Shown: positions 31,952-43,327, numbered from the stretch's first letter. The stretch is DNA of 64,000 nucleotides from Rhabditophanes sp. KR3021 (GCA_963281155.1 CAUJLY010000002.1:1674001-1738000); one strand, 5' to 3'. The notes: generated from the sequence alone by a model not told the origin. Numbers and translations are program-made.

Positions 31952-32839
31952 TCATATTATATATGTAAAGTTATACCCCATTTCACTTTTCATGTCATCT
32001 AGATATTCATAATCGTTGAAATCTCGAAAAGAGAACAAAATAAGATTCTGGTTTTTATCAGAGTCATAATTACCTACCTTTGAAATCAAAAAAGCAGAGT
32101 CATTTGGGGTAGTCTTCCAATCTGTTTGTAGTGTTCCCAATAGTTGCTTTTGATAGTGCCATCCTTTAGAGCTTTTGGGTAAGGCACTATTTGTTTACCA
32201 CTTTGAACTGCACCATCAAAAGGCTTCTTAATAGCTTTCTTCCTCTTGGTTGTAGTTTGCGACATGTCCAATAATGCAGTCAAATTTGGTCTTAGCATTC
32301 CCATCCGGCGAAACCATACTACTAGGGGCAGATGCGATGGTATTCGCTTGATTAGAGCCACCGTCTTCTTGAGTATGATCCTCCTTGAATGCTTCAATCA
32401 AAACTCGTTTCTTGGCTTCTTCCACGAGTGCAGCCTTTCTAACTCTTGAGGTGCGACTGTTGCTTTGAGTTAGTTCGATCATGGAATAATTAGGTTTGAC
32501 TATTTTCGAAATTCCATCTTCTTTTATGGCGTCAAAATTTGAATGTTTACAACGGTGGATAGAGTACGTGTCATACTACGACTCATTATCTTATAATCAT
32601 ATTATTAATATCATGTATGTGTGTTTGTTTTTGAATGTTCACAAGATGATGTTGCCCACGATAAAATTGAAAGGATACGCTGTGGAATAAAAATATTTTT
32701 ATACTTTAGTTCGGTGAATATTATAATGCAACATGGAATAGAGGATAACATTACTTCTATGCTGGAATTCTGTTCGAAAGTGATCTTTTTAAAATCAAAA
32801 ATTCTAAACATACTTGTTTCAGTTAGATGTCAATACTAA
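31952..32839. pseudogene. Broken protein-like frames in the left arm
   Basis: On the minus strand, a frame at 32228-32482 (MIELTQSNSRTSRVRKAALV) passes, after a shift, into KKPFDGAVQSGKQIVPYPK and SNYWEHYKQ (32086-32397), then after another shift into DWKTTPNDSAFLISKVG and YLDDMKSEMGYNFTYII (31952-32140). On the plus strand 32496-32839 also reads protein-like (FECLQRWIEYVSYYDSLSYN, HGIEDNITSMLEFCSKV). The same breaks occur in the right arm, so they predate the duplication, unless unusual introns explain them. No family recognised; coding strand uncertain. Confidence 0.4.
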
Positions 32840-33177
32840 GGAACAAACACGACATGTTAACTAAATTGAGTCCAAGTAATGTGAGTTTGATAGGATGATA
32901 CGAAATTAATAAATGTCAAAATTGAATCAGTATCTATTTGTTTTAATAAAAGGCATTGAATTAAACTTGCAGCATATGTCCAATCTTATAATTTGCCTCT
33001 TCTGAAATAGACGCAGTTAAATAATGGTGTATTGTTGAATATTATGCCTTCCTTGATTATTATTGATGTAATAATAAATGTTTAAGATAAGCTAGTTTAA
33101 AGTTGTTTTTGTTGTATTGTGACTAAATTTGTAAATTTTTTTTAATTTTTGGGTCAAACTGGAGGCATTACCTACAG

Positions 33178-33249
33178 TCCCAGCTAGTATAGTGGTGAGT
33201 ATCCGCGCCTGTCACGTGCGAGACCAGGGTTCGATTCCCTGGCTGGGAG
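33178..33249 (+). tRNA. tRNA-Asp (GTC)
   Basis: 72 nt, no intron. The acceptor stem TCCCAGC pairs with GCTGGGA and the discriminator is G. The D arm is TAGTATAGTGGTGAGTAT, the anticodon loop CTGTCAC gives anticodon GTC, and the T arm contains GGTTCGATTCC (B box). It is identical to the copy on the minus strand at 49002-49073. Confidence 0.97.
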
Positions 33250-33845
33250 TATTTTTGATTCATTGGATTCAATAGAAGCTAACCACTTTCATCACCGAAT
33301 AACACTTTTTCACTCTTTTATCCCATTTCAACCTAAATTAGAGAGTTAAAGATGTTTTTAACTAAAAACAATGGGATAATAGTAACAACCAGTAAATACA
33401 TTTCCAATAAGAGGAATGGATATCCACAGGCATGTTTTGTCGACATCCAAATAAATAGAAGAAAAGACAAATATAATTATCCAAAATATTTAAGGCCAAC
33501 AGTGCACAATAAAAGTTATTTGAATAGTTAATTGCTTAAATTACAGTTATTAATTAGCAACACAATAACTAAATTATCGAAAAGAATTGAATATGAACTT
33601 GATCAAACCTTTGCAATCTCTTTTCGGACTGTAAATTCTGCTTTATGAGAGATATTTTTAACCTCGCTCCAAAGTTGCGTAACAGAATTAGAATAATGAA
33701 CATTTATTTACCTTTGTTTTAATTATCAACTTTTATATAAATACGCAGTAGATTAATTTACAGCAATAAAATATTATCTTTGACACTTATTATGTAGCTA
33801 ATTAATTGATGTTGTAAAAACAGTGTAATGTTTATTATGCAAAAA

Positions 33846-33963
33846 GCTTACACCACTACGGATTCCCAGGACGTCTCCGATCCAAGTACTAAGGTAGCTC
33901 GAAGTTGATTCACTTCTCAGATCGAACGGGATGAGGTGCTTTCAACATGATATGAGCGTAAGC
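33846..33963 (-). rRNA. 5S rRNA, left-arm copy
   Basis: 118 nt from GCTTACGCTCATATC to GTGGTGTAAGC on the minus strand, followed by a T-run terminator. It keeps the intact internal promoter block GGATCGGAGACG and matches the right-arm copy. Confidence 0.95.
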
Positions 33964-33970
33964 GATAATG

Positions 33971-35340
33971 TATATCAACGAAATGTATCTAAAATAAAGA
34001 GACTTTTGGGTACGCCAGCTCGAATGGGTTACCAATGCAAGGAAAAATAGGAATATTCCAATGAGTTTAATTTTAACAAAATCACTGCAAAATAATAATT
34101 GGTTTGTTTTAATCACCAAGATCTGATTGATAAACACGATATTTTAAAATCGAACAAATAATGTGTGGGTGATTTGGCATTCGCAAATTTAGTTTGAACA
34201 AACTAAAAGTGTAATTGGTAATCAACGTAATTATGAATCTAATACAACATAGTAAAGTCGATTTGAGTACATTTTCAAGAATTAGCAAATGAAAGAATGA
34301 TAGTGTTCCTGTTTTTATCAATTATACAACAGCGAAGTTCATTCGGTAATTATAACGGAAATTCCTTTTAAACAAATTGTGAAGCTTAATCATTTGAAAC
34401 TATTGTACTTATCTGAATGTTAGTTATGTATTTTCGTATACCTTTTGGTTCCCAATCGAATACAATCCATAAGTTTGGGGAGTTGGAATATGGGTAATAC
34501 TATTTTTGATGCTTCGTAGAAATTCTATTAAATAAAATGTATTATTATCTCCCTGTGTCCTTTTTTGTTCATAATAACTTCCATTGCACACAACATCTTT
34601 AATTAAAATAATACTTTGATTACATGATTTATGCACCTTATTAATATTCAAATGTTGCACAGTTCAATTCTCTAATTGTTTTCTCTTACAAGCAAATAAT
34701 CATATTCGAATTATCTTATTTAAGTTACCTATTCCACTCTACTACCTTTATTAGTGACATGGAGTACACTGTTAATTTGAGAGGATAAACAATCCAAATA
34801 AAATAATTAATAAATAAGCTCCGGCTGTCGATTAATAACCTTGTTCAAATTTTGAATCAAGTATGCAACAGAAATAAAAAGATAGTCCGGTATCAATAGA
34901 TGTGAATTTAGGAAACATTATGCTCGATGTATGCTATGGATTGCGTTCTAATTCACTTACAAGTCTGAATTTAATTATTCGGGTATTAAAACAACAACAC
35001 ACATGTTTTCATTTCCAATCAATAACTTGACAATCAAAAGAAATATTCCAAATCTTAAAGAATTAATTTACAACAAATGCTTGGCATAGTAACTTTATCT
35101 GACGTTGATGTCAACGAATGTTAATGTTGCAAGATTTTTAAAGTGACAAAATAAATGTTTTTATAAAATTCATGTCTTTTTCCACTATTTCTGTGTGTAA
35201 TATGAAATTCCTTCAACAATGGATATTCATCGGTAAAATTGAAATCGCTTAAATCAAAATTGATACCTTCAACATAAGAATTGTAAGTTTATGAAGAAAA
35301 ATAAAAGGCTTTCTTCTTTATTCTGAATTTTTAGCTACTT
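33971..35340. other. Mostly non-coding stretch with weak minus-strand coding traces
   Basis: A minus-strand open frame at 34424-34660 (CNQSIILIKDVVCNGSYYEQ, THIPTPQTYGLYSIGNQK) lacks an ATG. Another at about 35110-35290 reads SYVEGINFDLSDFNFTDEYP, then LLKEFHITHRNSGKRHEFYK to a TAA. Either could be an exon, but I could not join them in frame to each other or to the small gene at 35341-35603. They may be remnants. Confidence 0.35.
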
Positions 35341-35603
35341 TTATACGTCCTCATTAAGTTTGTTATAAGAAGCTCTTTGTTTGATTGAAACGGTTTTGTT
35401 ATCAGACGATCGCGTATATGTGAATGTGCAAATACTATCATCAATTGTTGGTATTGGAATAACGGTTGTGGCTAGAACATTGCTAGGAGGATTAATATCA
35501 GTGCCATCGTAAATGAATGAAAATACAAATTCTATTCCATCTGAATCTGCTCAACATTACCAAATAATTAAATAGTTAAAAAAATAAATATACTCATCTT
35601 CAT
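35341..35603 (-). CDS. Possible small two-exon protein (72 aa)
   Basis: A 10-nt first exon (35594-35603, MKM plus one base) joins exon 2 (35341-35549) across a 44-nt intron with donor GTATAT and acceptor GTTGAG. The product reads DSDGIEFVFSFIYDGTDINP, then TIDDSICTFTYTRSSDNKTV and ends KLNEDV. It has protein-like composition and no signal peptide. The weak splice sites keep confidence low; it may be part of a larger damaged gene extending left. Confidence 0.35.
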
Positions 35604-36727
35604 CGTAGTTTATTTGGTGTTCTGAATTTCTAATTCTTAATTATACTCAATTTCATCAGTTTTAATAACAATATAAAAAAGTATGATTAATCTACATGAA
35701 TTATCATTATTATTGATTTATTTGAATATCATCAATAAATATCAACTTAGGGTAAGAATACATTTTTACTGATTGCAAAAGTAATTAACCACTTTTGATA
35801 AAATATGTTTAGTTTCATTTAGATAAATGCAAATAAATTAGTTGATTAGTTGGAGTCATTAACTAATAAGTTTGTTTTTGTTAATTTGAAATGGAAAGAT
35901 ATTTTAGTTAAAAAAATGCAAATTTGTAATGAATTAGATGCAACGTGTTTATTATTGCATTATTTTAGATATCTCGTTTGTATGAATTAAGCTTCTCTAA
36001 TGTTATTTGGTATTGCTGGGCATTAATTTGATTGCTTTGGATGGCGAGACTTATTTGGCTATTTTTATGAATTTTTCATCCTCAGTATCAAGTTTTATCT
36101 ATCTTTATAATACAATAAATTTATTATTTCAATTTGTGTTTTCTAATATCTTTAATTGTGTGTACTTTTATATAATATATTAATAATAAAGTATTCAATA
36201 GCATCCTCATATCCATATGCTTTTTTGCAATCAACATACAAAACGGAATTACAATTAAACTGACAATTGCTCCATTGAATGCTAACAAAGGATTCCTTTG
36301 GCAAAATGAAAGAAAAGGAATTTACATTCCCTTCAACCGACTTATTAACTAATTTCTTTACTAAGCTTTCTAAAGCTTGCAACGATTATTTAGAAATGTA
36401 ACTTTTCCAATAATTTTTATGCGAATGTATTGCTTCATATGACTTTATTTATACTTGTATTAAAAACAAATAAAATATTTTAATTAAACTCTTATCATTT
36501 GTTACTTTTAAAAGCAAAATAGTTATTACTAAAAGGCAAAAACAAAATATGAGGTTATACCAAATATAAGTTGGAACATTTTGAATAAATTACTACTCAA
36601 GATGTTTTCGAATTGTTTAAACTGAATTTCTTGACAATTTAAATATGCATTTATTTAAATGCCATGAATTAAAAATAGATGATTTTAAAATAAAAGAACT
36701 TTCCACATGACAATATTTTATTTCAAA
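35604..36727. other. Intergenic stretch, no supported gene
   Basis: A 76-codon minus-strand frame at 36152-36382 (ESLVKKLVNKSVEGNVNSFS, VLYVDCKKAYGYEDAIEYF) looks protein-like but has no ATG and a stop just upstream. It may be a lone exon or relic. The rest is AT-rich and featureless. Confidence 0.4.
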
Positions 36728-38519
36728 TTATAACCAAATTTTGGAACTTAAATATTTTTCATATGGTAATTTAATATCCATAATACTCCAGGTTTTGTTA
36801 TCTTTATTGTATGATTGAATTTGGTCTCCATCTCCTGCAACAATAATCGATGTTTCATTTTCGATAGACCTTGCACCCCAAACAGGAATAGTCAAATTTG
36901 CAAGTTTATCCCATTCGTCATTTCTTATGTCATAAACTTGGCACAATGATTTAGTATGTATACCCCCTGAGCATGTAATTGTATGTTCAAACACAGACAG
37001 AGCAGTAAAATGTGTTTTATTTGGAATATCAGCCAACAAACTCCATTTACCCTCACGTGGATCAAATCTAAACACTTTATTTATTTAATTAGTGTCTCTA
37101 ATTACCTTTGGAACTTGTTAGACTCCCAATCTCCTACAGCATAAATAATTTCATCAACAATAACTGAATCGTGACGAGTAATTGGTTGTAATAATTTTGG
37201 AGCATCGATCCATTTCATTTTTTCAGGTTCGAAACTAAATATAAAATAAATATAAATATTGTCATGCTTACTATTCAACAGTGTCAATTGGATCGCCATT
37301 TAATCTTCCACCAATAACATAAATTCTATTTGAGTGAACAACAGATGAATAAAACTCTTTATTACAAGTCATTTCCAATGAAAGAACTTCAGATTGGTTA
37401 CTTTCCAAATTATACCTAAAAATACTTAGTTAATAATTAAAACTGAGAACATACTTTTCGATTTTTTTGCTGTTATAATACCCTAATACAAATACATCGT
37501 TTCCTATTTTTTCTGAGCAATGATATGTTTTTCTAATAGATAAACTCCCAATTTTTCTTACTGAATTTCGTTTTATATCAATTTCAACAACTGATTGTCC
37601 TGAACACTCCCCTCCAACTTAAAAAACATAATTATTTATTATGTTAAGACTTACACAAAATCATTTTTGAGTAACTATTTTTTGAAACTACGCTGCTAAC
37701 GACAATTTTTTCATTTTTTTTCACACTTATTTTAGAGAATAAAAATTCCATTAAATCCGGTATCAAGTAAATATTTTTATTTTTTTCAACATATTCCTCT
37801 AATGTTATATGTTCAACTTTTGTATAATCAATTCGTGAAACTAAATCGAGCCAATCCGAATTTCTGTTTTTAAGGTCATATTCGACCCAGCGTGTAATTA
37901 TATCTAAAATTATTCCTTGATCCTTATTCTTGATAAAATCTTTCCTTATAAGTCTTAAGAAATTGTCTCTTGAAAATGAATCAAAAGCCTTAATTTCACA
38001 GAGAGCTTTAAAATTGGTGGTTATCAACTGTTCAATCAAATTATGATACTCTTCGAGTTCAGATCTATTCGAGTTTTCATAGAAAATGCCTTGGTAAATA
38101 ACAAAATCTTTTTTTTAATCCATTCAATTAATTTAATCTAAATAAATAATTAAAAGTTACTCAAAATTAACGCACTTTTATATCAGGCAAGTTTAACTTA
38201 ATTTGAACTTGCAAAAAAGCGACAATCTTATCCCCATCGATTTTAAAATCATCTCCAGAATGAACGTATTCATAGTAAACTTTAAAATCAGCCAGCTTCA
38301 AACTATTAATATTAAATTTGGCTGAAACAACCAAGTTTATCAAAAGAATATATTGATAAACTTACTTTTGGTGACATCCTTAGTGAGCAAATCAAAAAAG
38401 TATTTGCTATGTCCAGCCAAGATCATTCTTGAAACTTTCATAGATCCGTCACTGAATACTAATTCAGCATCATTAAAAAGACTAGCTTCAAACAAATTGG
38501 GAAAATATTGATAGATCAT
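36728..38519 (-). CDS. BTB-BACK-Kelch protein
   Basis: The start is MIYQYFPNLFEASLFNDAEL at 38519. The BTB domain spans about residues 10-100 (ELVFSDGSMKVSRMILAGHS, KYFFDLL, then YYEYVHSGDDF). A BACK domain follows (LITTNFKALCEIKAFDSFSR, IILDIITRWVEYD). Kelch repeats come next, with the typical GG and Y...W pattern (SSVVHSNRIYVIGGRLNGDP, FRFDPREGKWSLLADIPNK, HTITCSGGIHTK, VAGDGDQIQSYNKDNKTWS). At least six exons with introns of about 40-60 nt. Such proteins are usually Cullin-3 substrate adaptors. Near 38105-38120 the frame is held only by an odd acceptor in an A-run or is shifted by one base, so the gene may be damaged there. Confidence 0.8.
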
Positions 38520-38978
38520 TTCTTAATTTAGTAAAGAAAAAGGTATTCTTGAACAAAAATGGAAAATTGCTTAATTAAGAGAAGCAAAATGTGGTTATGT
38601 AAGGATTGCTATCAGTGTATTTGGAGATAAGAATGGGATAGAGTTTTCTAATTTCTGAGCACAACTGATAATTCTACATTAAATGTAAATAATAAATTCA
38701 AAAGTATGTGTCATCAATAATATAAAAATCTAGAGACGTATGCGATTATACATTTGCAAAAACTGACTAACACATTTTGAATGATTGTAAGTTTTTTCCA
38801 AGCATTACAAATAAATAGAACGTGATATATTCTGCATAATTAAATGTCTTTTAAAATAATAAAGCAAATTGATTTAATAAATAGTTTTATTCAACATCAA
38901 AAAGTAGTTTTTAAAAATTAATGATTAATTAATTAATGGTTAACAAAAATAGTTATTAAAAGGATAACGAGCTAATTA

Positions 38979-39256
38979 ATTGTTATCCTTAACAGGTCTA
39001 ATTTTACATAAATGTGTTTCCGGACATAAAAGCATGTCTCCATTACTTGACAAGACCAAATATTCTTTTTGATCCCATTGAATATCTTTAACAATTCCTT
39101 TGGTTTTGAAGTGATCTCCAAAAACAAAGCAAGATGGTTTATTATGTTTTGGAGGAACAGGTAAGATATTCTCATTATTATGAGTTTCAACTGAATGATC
39201 ATCTTCGAATTGTACTTTTACATAATCTACGTCGAAATTTGAAAGTGTTGTATCTG
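38979..39256 (-). pseudogene. Fragment of SPT5-like C-terminal KOW region
   Basis: The frame reads NFDVDYVKVQFEDDHSVETH, NNENILPVP, then CFVFGDHFKTKGIVKDI and LLCPETHLCKIRPVKDNN before a TAA. It aligns closely with the end of the SPT5-like protein at 4456-5630 (EWVKVKFDDEY, NENIFPVFP, CRFVFGNHFQTTGMVKNI, LLICAETHLCK). An in-frame TAA lies just upstream of the conserved part, and a possible acceptor (CTACAG) precedes it. No exon carrying the other KOW domains is found nearby. It is most likely a partial duplicate. Confidence 0.7.
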
Positions 39257-39814
39257 TAGATTTGCAGGGTTAAGATTGTCACAAACAAAAATATATTTGA
39301 AAGAAATTAGAAAGATTTCCCAATTCTTTTAAAAAAGCGCAATTTGTAGTATAATTAGATGTGTCAAAAATGTCGTTTTTTAAGACATTTCAGCATAAAG
39401 AGTTAAATTATTAAATTTATTTATTAGAAGAAATATAATTATTTGTAGGCAATCTTTTATCCCTTTTAAATGAATATTTTTGAGAAACGTAAATAAATGC
39501 CGAATTCAACAAGACTAAATATATACTATCTAATTGATATGAATCTGAAATTACAAGCTGATTTTAAAGATTTAAACATAAACTATACATCTATCCAGAA
39601 CTTTAAACATGCATAAATCCAAATATTTATTATGGAAACAACTTAAGCGTAGTTTTTAAATGTATTATTAGTAATTAGACAAATCAATTAGTTTGTGTAA
39701 ATCATTGATCAAATAATAAATTTAATGTAAATGTATTTATATTTACATATTTGCTTTTTACTTCAAACAATTATACCCATTTAGTCCATTGTTGGGTAAT
39801 ATAAATCGACATCA
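39257..39814. other. Intergenic stretch before SL RNA copy 2
   Basis: AT-rich, no coding segment or RNA gene recognised. Confidence 0.5.
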
Positions 39815-39835
39815 TCCTACTTCCGATTATCACAT
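39815..39835 (+). promoter_or_regulatory. PSE-like motif of SL RNA copy 2
   Basis: TCCTACTTCCGATTATCACA begins 58 nt upstream of the SL RNA start, the same block and spacing as in copy 1. The surrounding sequence is not conserved between the two loci, which points to selection on this block. Confidence 0.65.
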
Positions 39836-39872
39836 TTCCGCATATAAAAAGCTGACATAATCAGACTAAGAC

Positions 39873-39966
39873 GGTTTAAAAAACCCAGTTTGAGGTTAGT
39901 ATACGTTCAGGATTCTATATGAATACTGTTTGTAAATTTTGGAATGAGACTTGAAAAGGTCTCTAA
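39873..39966 (+). ncRNA. Spliced leader (SL) RNA gene, copy 2
   Basis: Starts GGTTTAAAAAACCC and has the same 22-nt leader and GTTAGT donor as copy 1. The Sm site AATTTTGG is at 39935-39942, followed by the GAGAC/GGTCTC 3' hairpin. The intron-like part differs from copy 1 at a few bases. Unlike copy 1 it has no adjacent 5S gene; the nearest 5S copy is 5.9 kb away. Confidence 0.93.
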
Positions 39967-40596
39967 TAAAAATCTATATTGTATCCTTGTTTGAGGTGAT
40001 CGATGACATCAGACACTATAAATAGCCTAAATCTTGATGGCGTAATTATTAGTGTTGTTACTAACGATAACATATTTAAAAGCCAACATTTAAAAGAAGC
40101 CCTTTGAACTAATCGAGGGATGAAAGGTACATAATTCTTTATATTATTTTATATTATTATGTATAACTAGTTATATTAGGTTTCTTATTGTACAATTAAA
40201 GATTCTGCGTATTGACCTGTGGTCCAATCTTGGCATGTTTTTGATATCAAATTTGCACTCTTCAAGAGATTATGTAGCATTGTGTTGAGTTCTTACTTAA
40301 ATTAAATTCAACATTTAGCTAACTTCTGTTTGGTAACAAATTAATGTAATTATTCTAATGCTATTGAATGTGACATATTAAAAAACTTCTTATAATCTAG
40401 GCTCGCATGACTCTAAATAGGTTTAAAACATATTTGTTTAGTTAAATAAAGTGAATTATAGACGTGGCATTTGATTTAAATCATATTTCAATTTAAATAC
40501 GATTAAATTGTTGATAATCCTTGAAACAAACAACCTTTTGATTGCTTTATAAACAACTGAAATGATGTTATTTTCACAACTTATTTTGTTTGAACA
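39967..40596. other. Intergenic, upstream region of the four-repeat secreted gene
   Basis: No gene recognised. GCTTTATAAACAACTG at about 40546-40561 is a TATA-like element roughly 40 nt before the ATG of the next gene. Confidence 0.45.
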
Positions 40597-42096
40597 ATGC
40601 AAAAGTTCGCTATCATTTGTCTCCTAGCTCTGGCTATTTCGACTGTCTATTGTGGCAGCTCTAGTAGTTCTGGATCAAGTGAAGGGAAAAGAAACAAAAA
40701 GCAAAAGGATTGCTCTGAGGATCTTGTTGAAGAAACTGGGCCATCTGGAGAATGCATGTTAATTGAATCTCTTTACAATTGCTCGTCCCAACTCACTGAC
40801 CCTGCTGATATCTTGATCTTCAACCAATTTATTTTTGAGTTGAACTTCACTTTGTTCTCATCAAACAATTACACTTCTTTTGATATTGTGTCAATTGCCT
40901 CATTCAAGATCAAGAGATTCTTCCTCAAATACAGCCACTTCCAAGTTAAATTCAAGTACTTCCAGATTGGATCATGGGGATGTTTCGCCGATCTTTTCCA
41001 AGTCGGAGTCCAAATTGCTGACGACAAATGCGATTCAGTTCTTGAAGTTAATGAGTCTGGAAACTTTAGTATCATTATTGGTCTTCAAAAATACAGTCAT
41101 TTGTTCCCAAATAAAGCTGCTTTTGATCTATTCATTGAATACCTCCTCCAATTACTCAGCAACACTGAAATTGATATTAACATCAGAATGACCGACATCT
41201 ACGTCCTTATTCAAAAATTCACCGTCGACTACCCAGAATGCAAGAGCATCCTCATGGAAATTGAAATCGAAGGGTTCTATTCATTCGAAGCTTTCTTCGA
41301 AATCTCTTGCCAATATTACCGTGCCACTCAAGTCACTGTCTTGTTGAATGGATCCCCACTTTCATTCTTGTACAATTCTCTGTTGGCTTGTGTGAAAGAC
41401 ACTACTATTGTGATCTCAACCAGTGGAAGACAAGCACTCAAAGCTTTCCTCGACAGAATGACCTTCGTTATTCAAATGGAAGGACTTTCCATCCAACAAA
41501 AGATGAAACTGATCATGAAAGAATACCACATCTTCTGCAAGACTTATGGTTTCTTGAAACAAATCCTCCTTAACTTCCAAATCTCTGCTGAATTCGGCTG
41601 TTTCGAAGATTTCATCAACATGTTCTTATTCTGTGAGTCCCAAAATTGCTGGCCAGAGGAGTATCTCATTGTTCCATCAACCGTTGCTCCTTCTACTACC
41701 GAGTCTATTACCACAACTGAAGCCGTTACTACCACTGAAGTTATCACAACAGTAGTTCCCACTACCACTTATGAACCTTACAGCGGAGGATGTTCTCATG
41801 CTGCTTCAAATGTATTGACTGTGGATGCCAGTGGATTCTCAGTCATCTACACTAGCTCCACCACTCAAATGACGGGATGGACTATCTCCGAAAAGAACGT
41901 CTGGAAGAACTTCTGCGTTAAATTCACTCTCGAAGTTATTAATGACAACACTGCCTTCCCAACAGCTGCACTTAAAATCACTGAAATCATTTCCCGTATT
42001 AACGCTTACGTTGTCTACTATGCAACCAGAAAAACCAAGGTTTATTCCATCAAGATTGGAATCTGGGGTTCAATCGAACAACTCTGTGGATGTTAA
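40597..42096 (+). CDS. Secreted protein made of four internal repeats with a Thr-rich linker
   Basis: A single exon of 499 codons, clearly richer in C and G at third positions than neighbouring genes, as in highly expressed worm genes. Signal peptide MQKFAIICLLALAISTVYC. Four units of roughly 90-110 residues end in related blocks: IGSWGCFADLF (about 127), IEGFYSFEAFF (about 228), ISAEFGCFEDFI (about 333) and IGIWGSIEQLCGC at the C-terminus. Each is preceded by an amphipathic stretch with F..F...L and a Y...F/Y helix. A mucin-like linker of Thr/Val/Glu (TTESITTTEAVTTTEVITT) separates unit 3 from unit 4. One Cys pair per unit suggests disulfide-stabilised modules. No family recognised; an abundant secreted or surface product is likely. 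Confidence 0.8.
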   Translation: MQKFAIICLLALAISTVYCGSSSSSGSSEGKRNKKQKDCSEDLVEETGPSGECMLIESLYNCSSQLTDPADILIFNQFIFELNFTLFSSNNYTSFDIVSIASFKIKRFFLKYSHFQVKFKYFQIGSWGCFADLFQVGVQIADDKCDSVLEVNESGNFSIIIGLQKYSHLFPNKAAFDLFIEYLLQLLSNTEIDINIRMTDIYVLIQKFTVDYPECKSILMEIEIEGFYSFEAFFEISCQYYRATQVTVLLNGSPLSFLYNSLLACVKDTTIVISTSGRQALKAFLDRMTFVIQMEGLSIQQKMKLIMKEYHIFCKTYGFLKQILLNFQISAEFGCFEDFINMFLFCESQNCWPEEYLIVPSTVAPSTTESITTTEAVTTTEVITTVVPTTTYEPYSGGCSHAASNVLTVDASGFSVIYTSSTTQMTGWTISEKNVWKNFCVKFTLEVINDNTAFPTAALKITEIISRINAYVVYYATRKTKVYSIKIGIWGSIEQLCGC

Positions 42097-42542
42097 CTTA
42101 TAAACAATTGTCATGCTTAGAAAATAAACACTTCATTAAAACATCATATGTTGATACGTAAATGTTATAAATTTGTAATAATCTGATGAATTACTTAGTT
42201 TAATCAGGAAGTAAATGGCGTGAAATAGTTGTGTGATGTTAAAATGACTGTCCGAAAATCCCACACTAAGCTAATAAAATTATTAAGACCTCCGCCATAG
42301 GTGATACGGAGTTCGGCAAGAGACTTAGTGAACGACATCAAGGGTGATAGTTTATTATCAAATGAAGAGGTTACATATATTAATAAAACATAATATGAAT
42401 ATAATAATATATAGATAATATCCATATCCAGATTATTACAATATGTCAATTAGAACTTTAGTATCATTCTTTATATTCCATTCTTTATAGCTGTACTTGA
42501 TAAAATACTTATAAATTACCGGCTTATAAAGTTGTGACTCAA
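42097..42542. other. Intergenic; short coding-like trace on the minus strand
   Basis: AATAAA at 42123 is a likely poly(A) signal of the repeat protein gene. On the minus strand 42270-42350 reads LMSFTKSLAELRITYGGGLN within an AT-rich frame without supporting context. It may be a relic. Confidence 0.35.
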
Positions 42543-43028
42543 ATGGCTATATTTGATATATTAAATTTGTTTATATTGGGAGTTTCAACAGGATCACATA
42601 GTATTATGGGATGCAATTGTTGGAATGCTCCTCGTTCAAGTGTTTTTATTTGTGAATGTGGTGCAATGTTAACGGAAGTATCTTTAAATTTAAATTAAAT
42701 TCTTTTTAGATTTAACTATTTTTAATATCATATTTTTTCCACCTAGTGCCCATGGTTATCATTCACTATAGTTAATAAAACGGTAGCAACAGCTGGAATG
42801 ATAACTGTTAATCCCATTTTTATACATACTCCAGTTTTAAATGTTTGTGTATTAGATCCTTTTCTTGGTTATTTAAATGAATCAACGAAAAAGTATGAAA
42901 GTATTTATCAACTTTTAGAAAACTTTGGAAATACAGTTGGTCAATTTACTCTTACGTTGAATCAATCGGCAACTCTTTCTGTTTATGCATTTCCACCTCT
43001 GATCTACTTAATGCTAATAAGACATTGA
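42543..43028 (+). CDS. Small secreted cysteine-containing protein (138 aa)
   Basis: Exons 42543-42677 and 42747-43028 join in phase 0 (donor GAA/GTATCT, acceptor CCACCTAG). The N-terminus is hydrophobic (MAIFDILNLFILGVSTGSHS) and acts as a signal peptide. It is followed by a Cys cluster, MGCNCWNAPRSSVFICECGA, then two further Cys (TECPW, VLNVCVLDPFLGYLNES). The mature protein has several N-glycosylation sequons (NKT, NES, NQS). I know no matching family. It lies between the repeat protein gene and the Srt-like receptor on the same strand. Confidence 0.55.
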
Positions 43029-43327
43029 AAAATAAAAGTATTAGTGTTCGATCCCGAGTAGCTGTCAAAGTATCTAAAAGAAACTTAATTTTTAATCACA
43101 TTGTTTACAAATAAATTGTATTTATTTTTATGAACAAAAGTGGTAACCTTTAACATACACGTATTAACTTCAAAGTACTTCAAAGTTCGCCCCCAAACCT
43201 TTCATTGATGATAAATAATCACAAAAAATTGAATTATCCTAAATGTTTTTAGAAAAAAGGAGTGATTCATTAATACTCACTTTAAAAGTCCTTTCTGAAT
43301 ATAAAGAGATTGAATTGGCAAGTTGAA

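Larger units (their letters stand above)
31833..33970 (+). repeat. Left arm of a 2.1 kb inverted repeat
   Basis: It matches the reverse complement of 48281-50416 nearly base for base, with scattered substitutions and small indels. Outer homology begins at AACAACGTAATTGATC (31833) and inner homology stops at GATAATG (33970), just past the 5' end of the 5S rRNA gene. The arm holds broken protein-like frames, a tRNA-Asp and a 5S rRNA gene. The arms face each other across 14.3 kb. Confidence 0.9.

Noticed and set aside
36152..36382. 76-codon minus-strand gene
   Set aside because: No ATG, in-frame stop just upstream and no convincing acceptor; kept only as a note in the intergenic entry.
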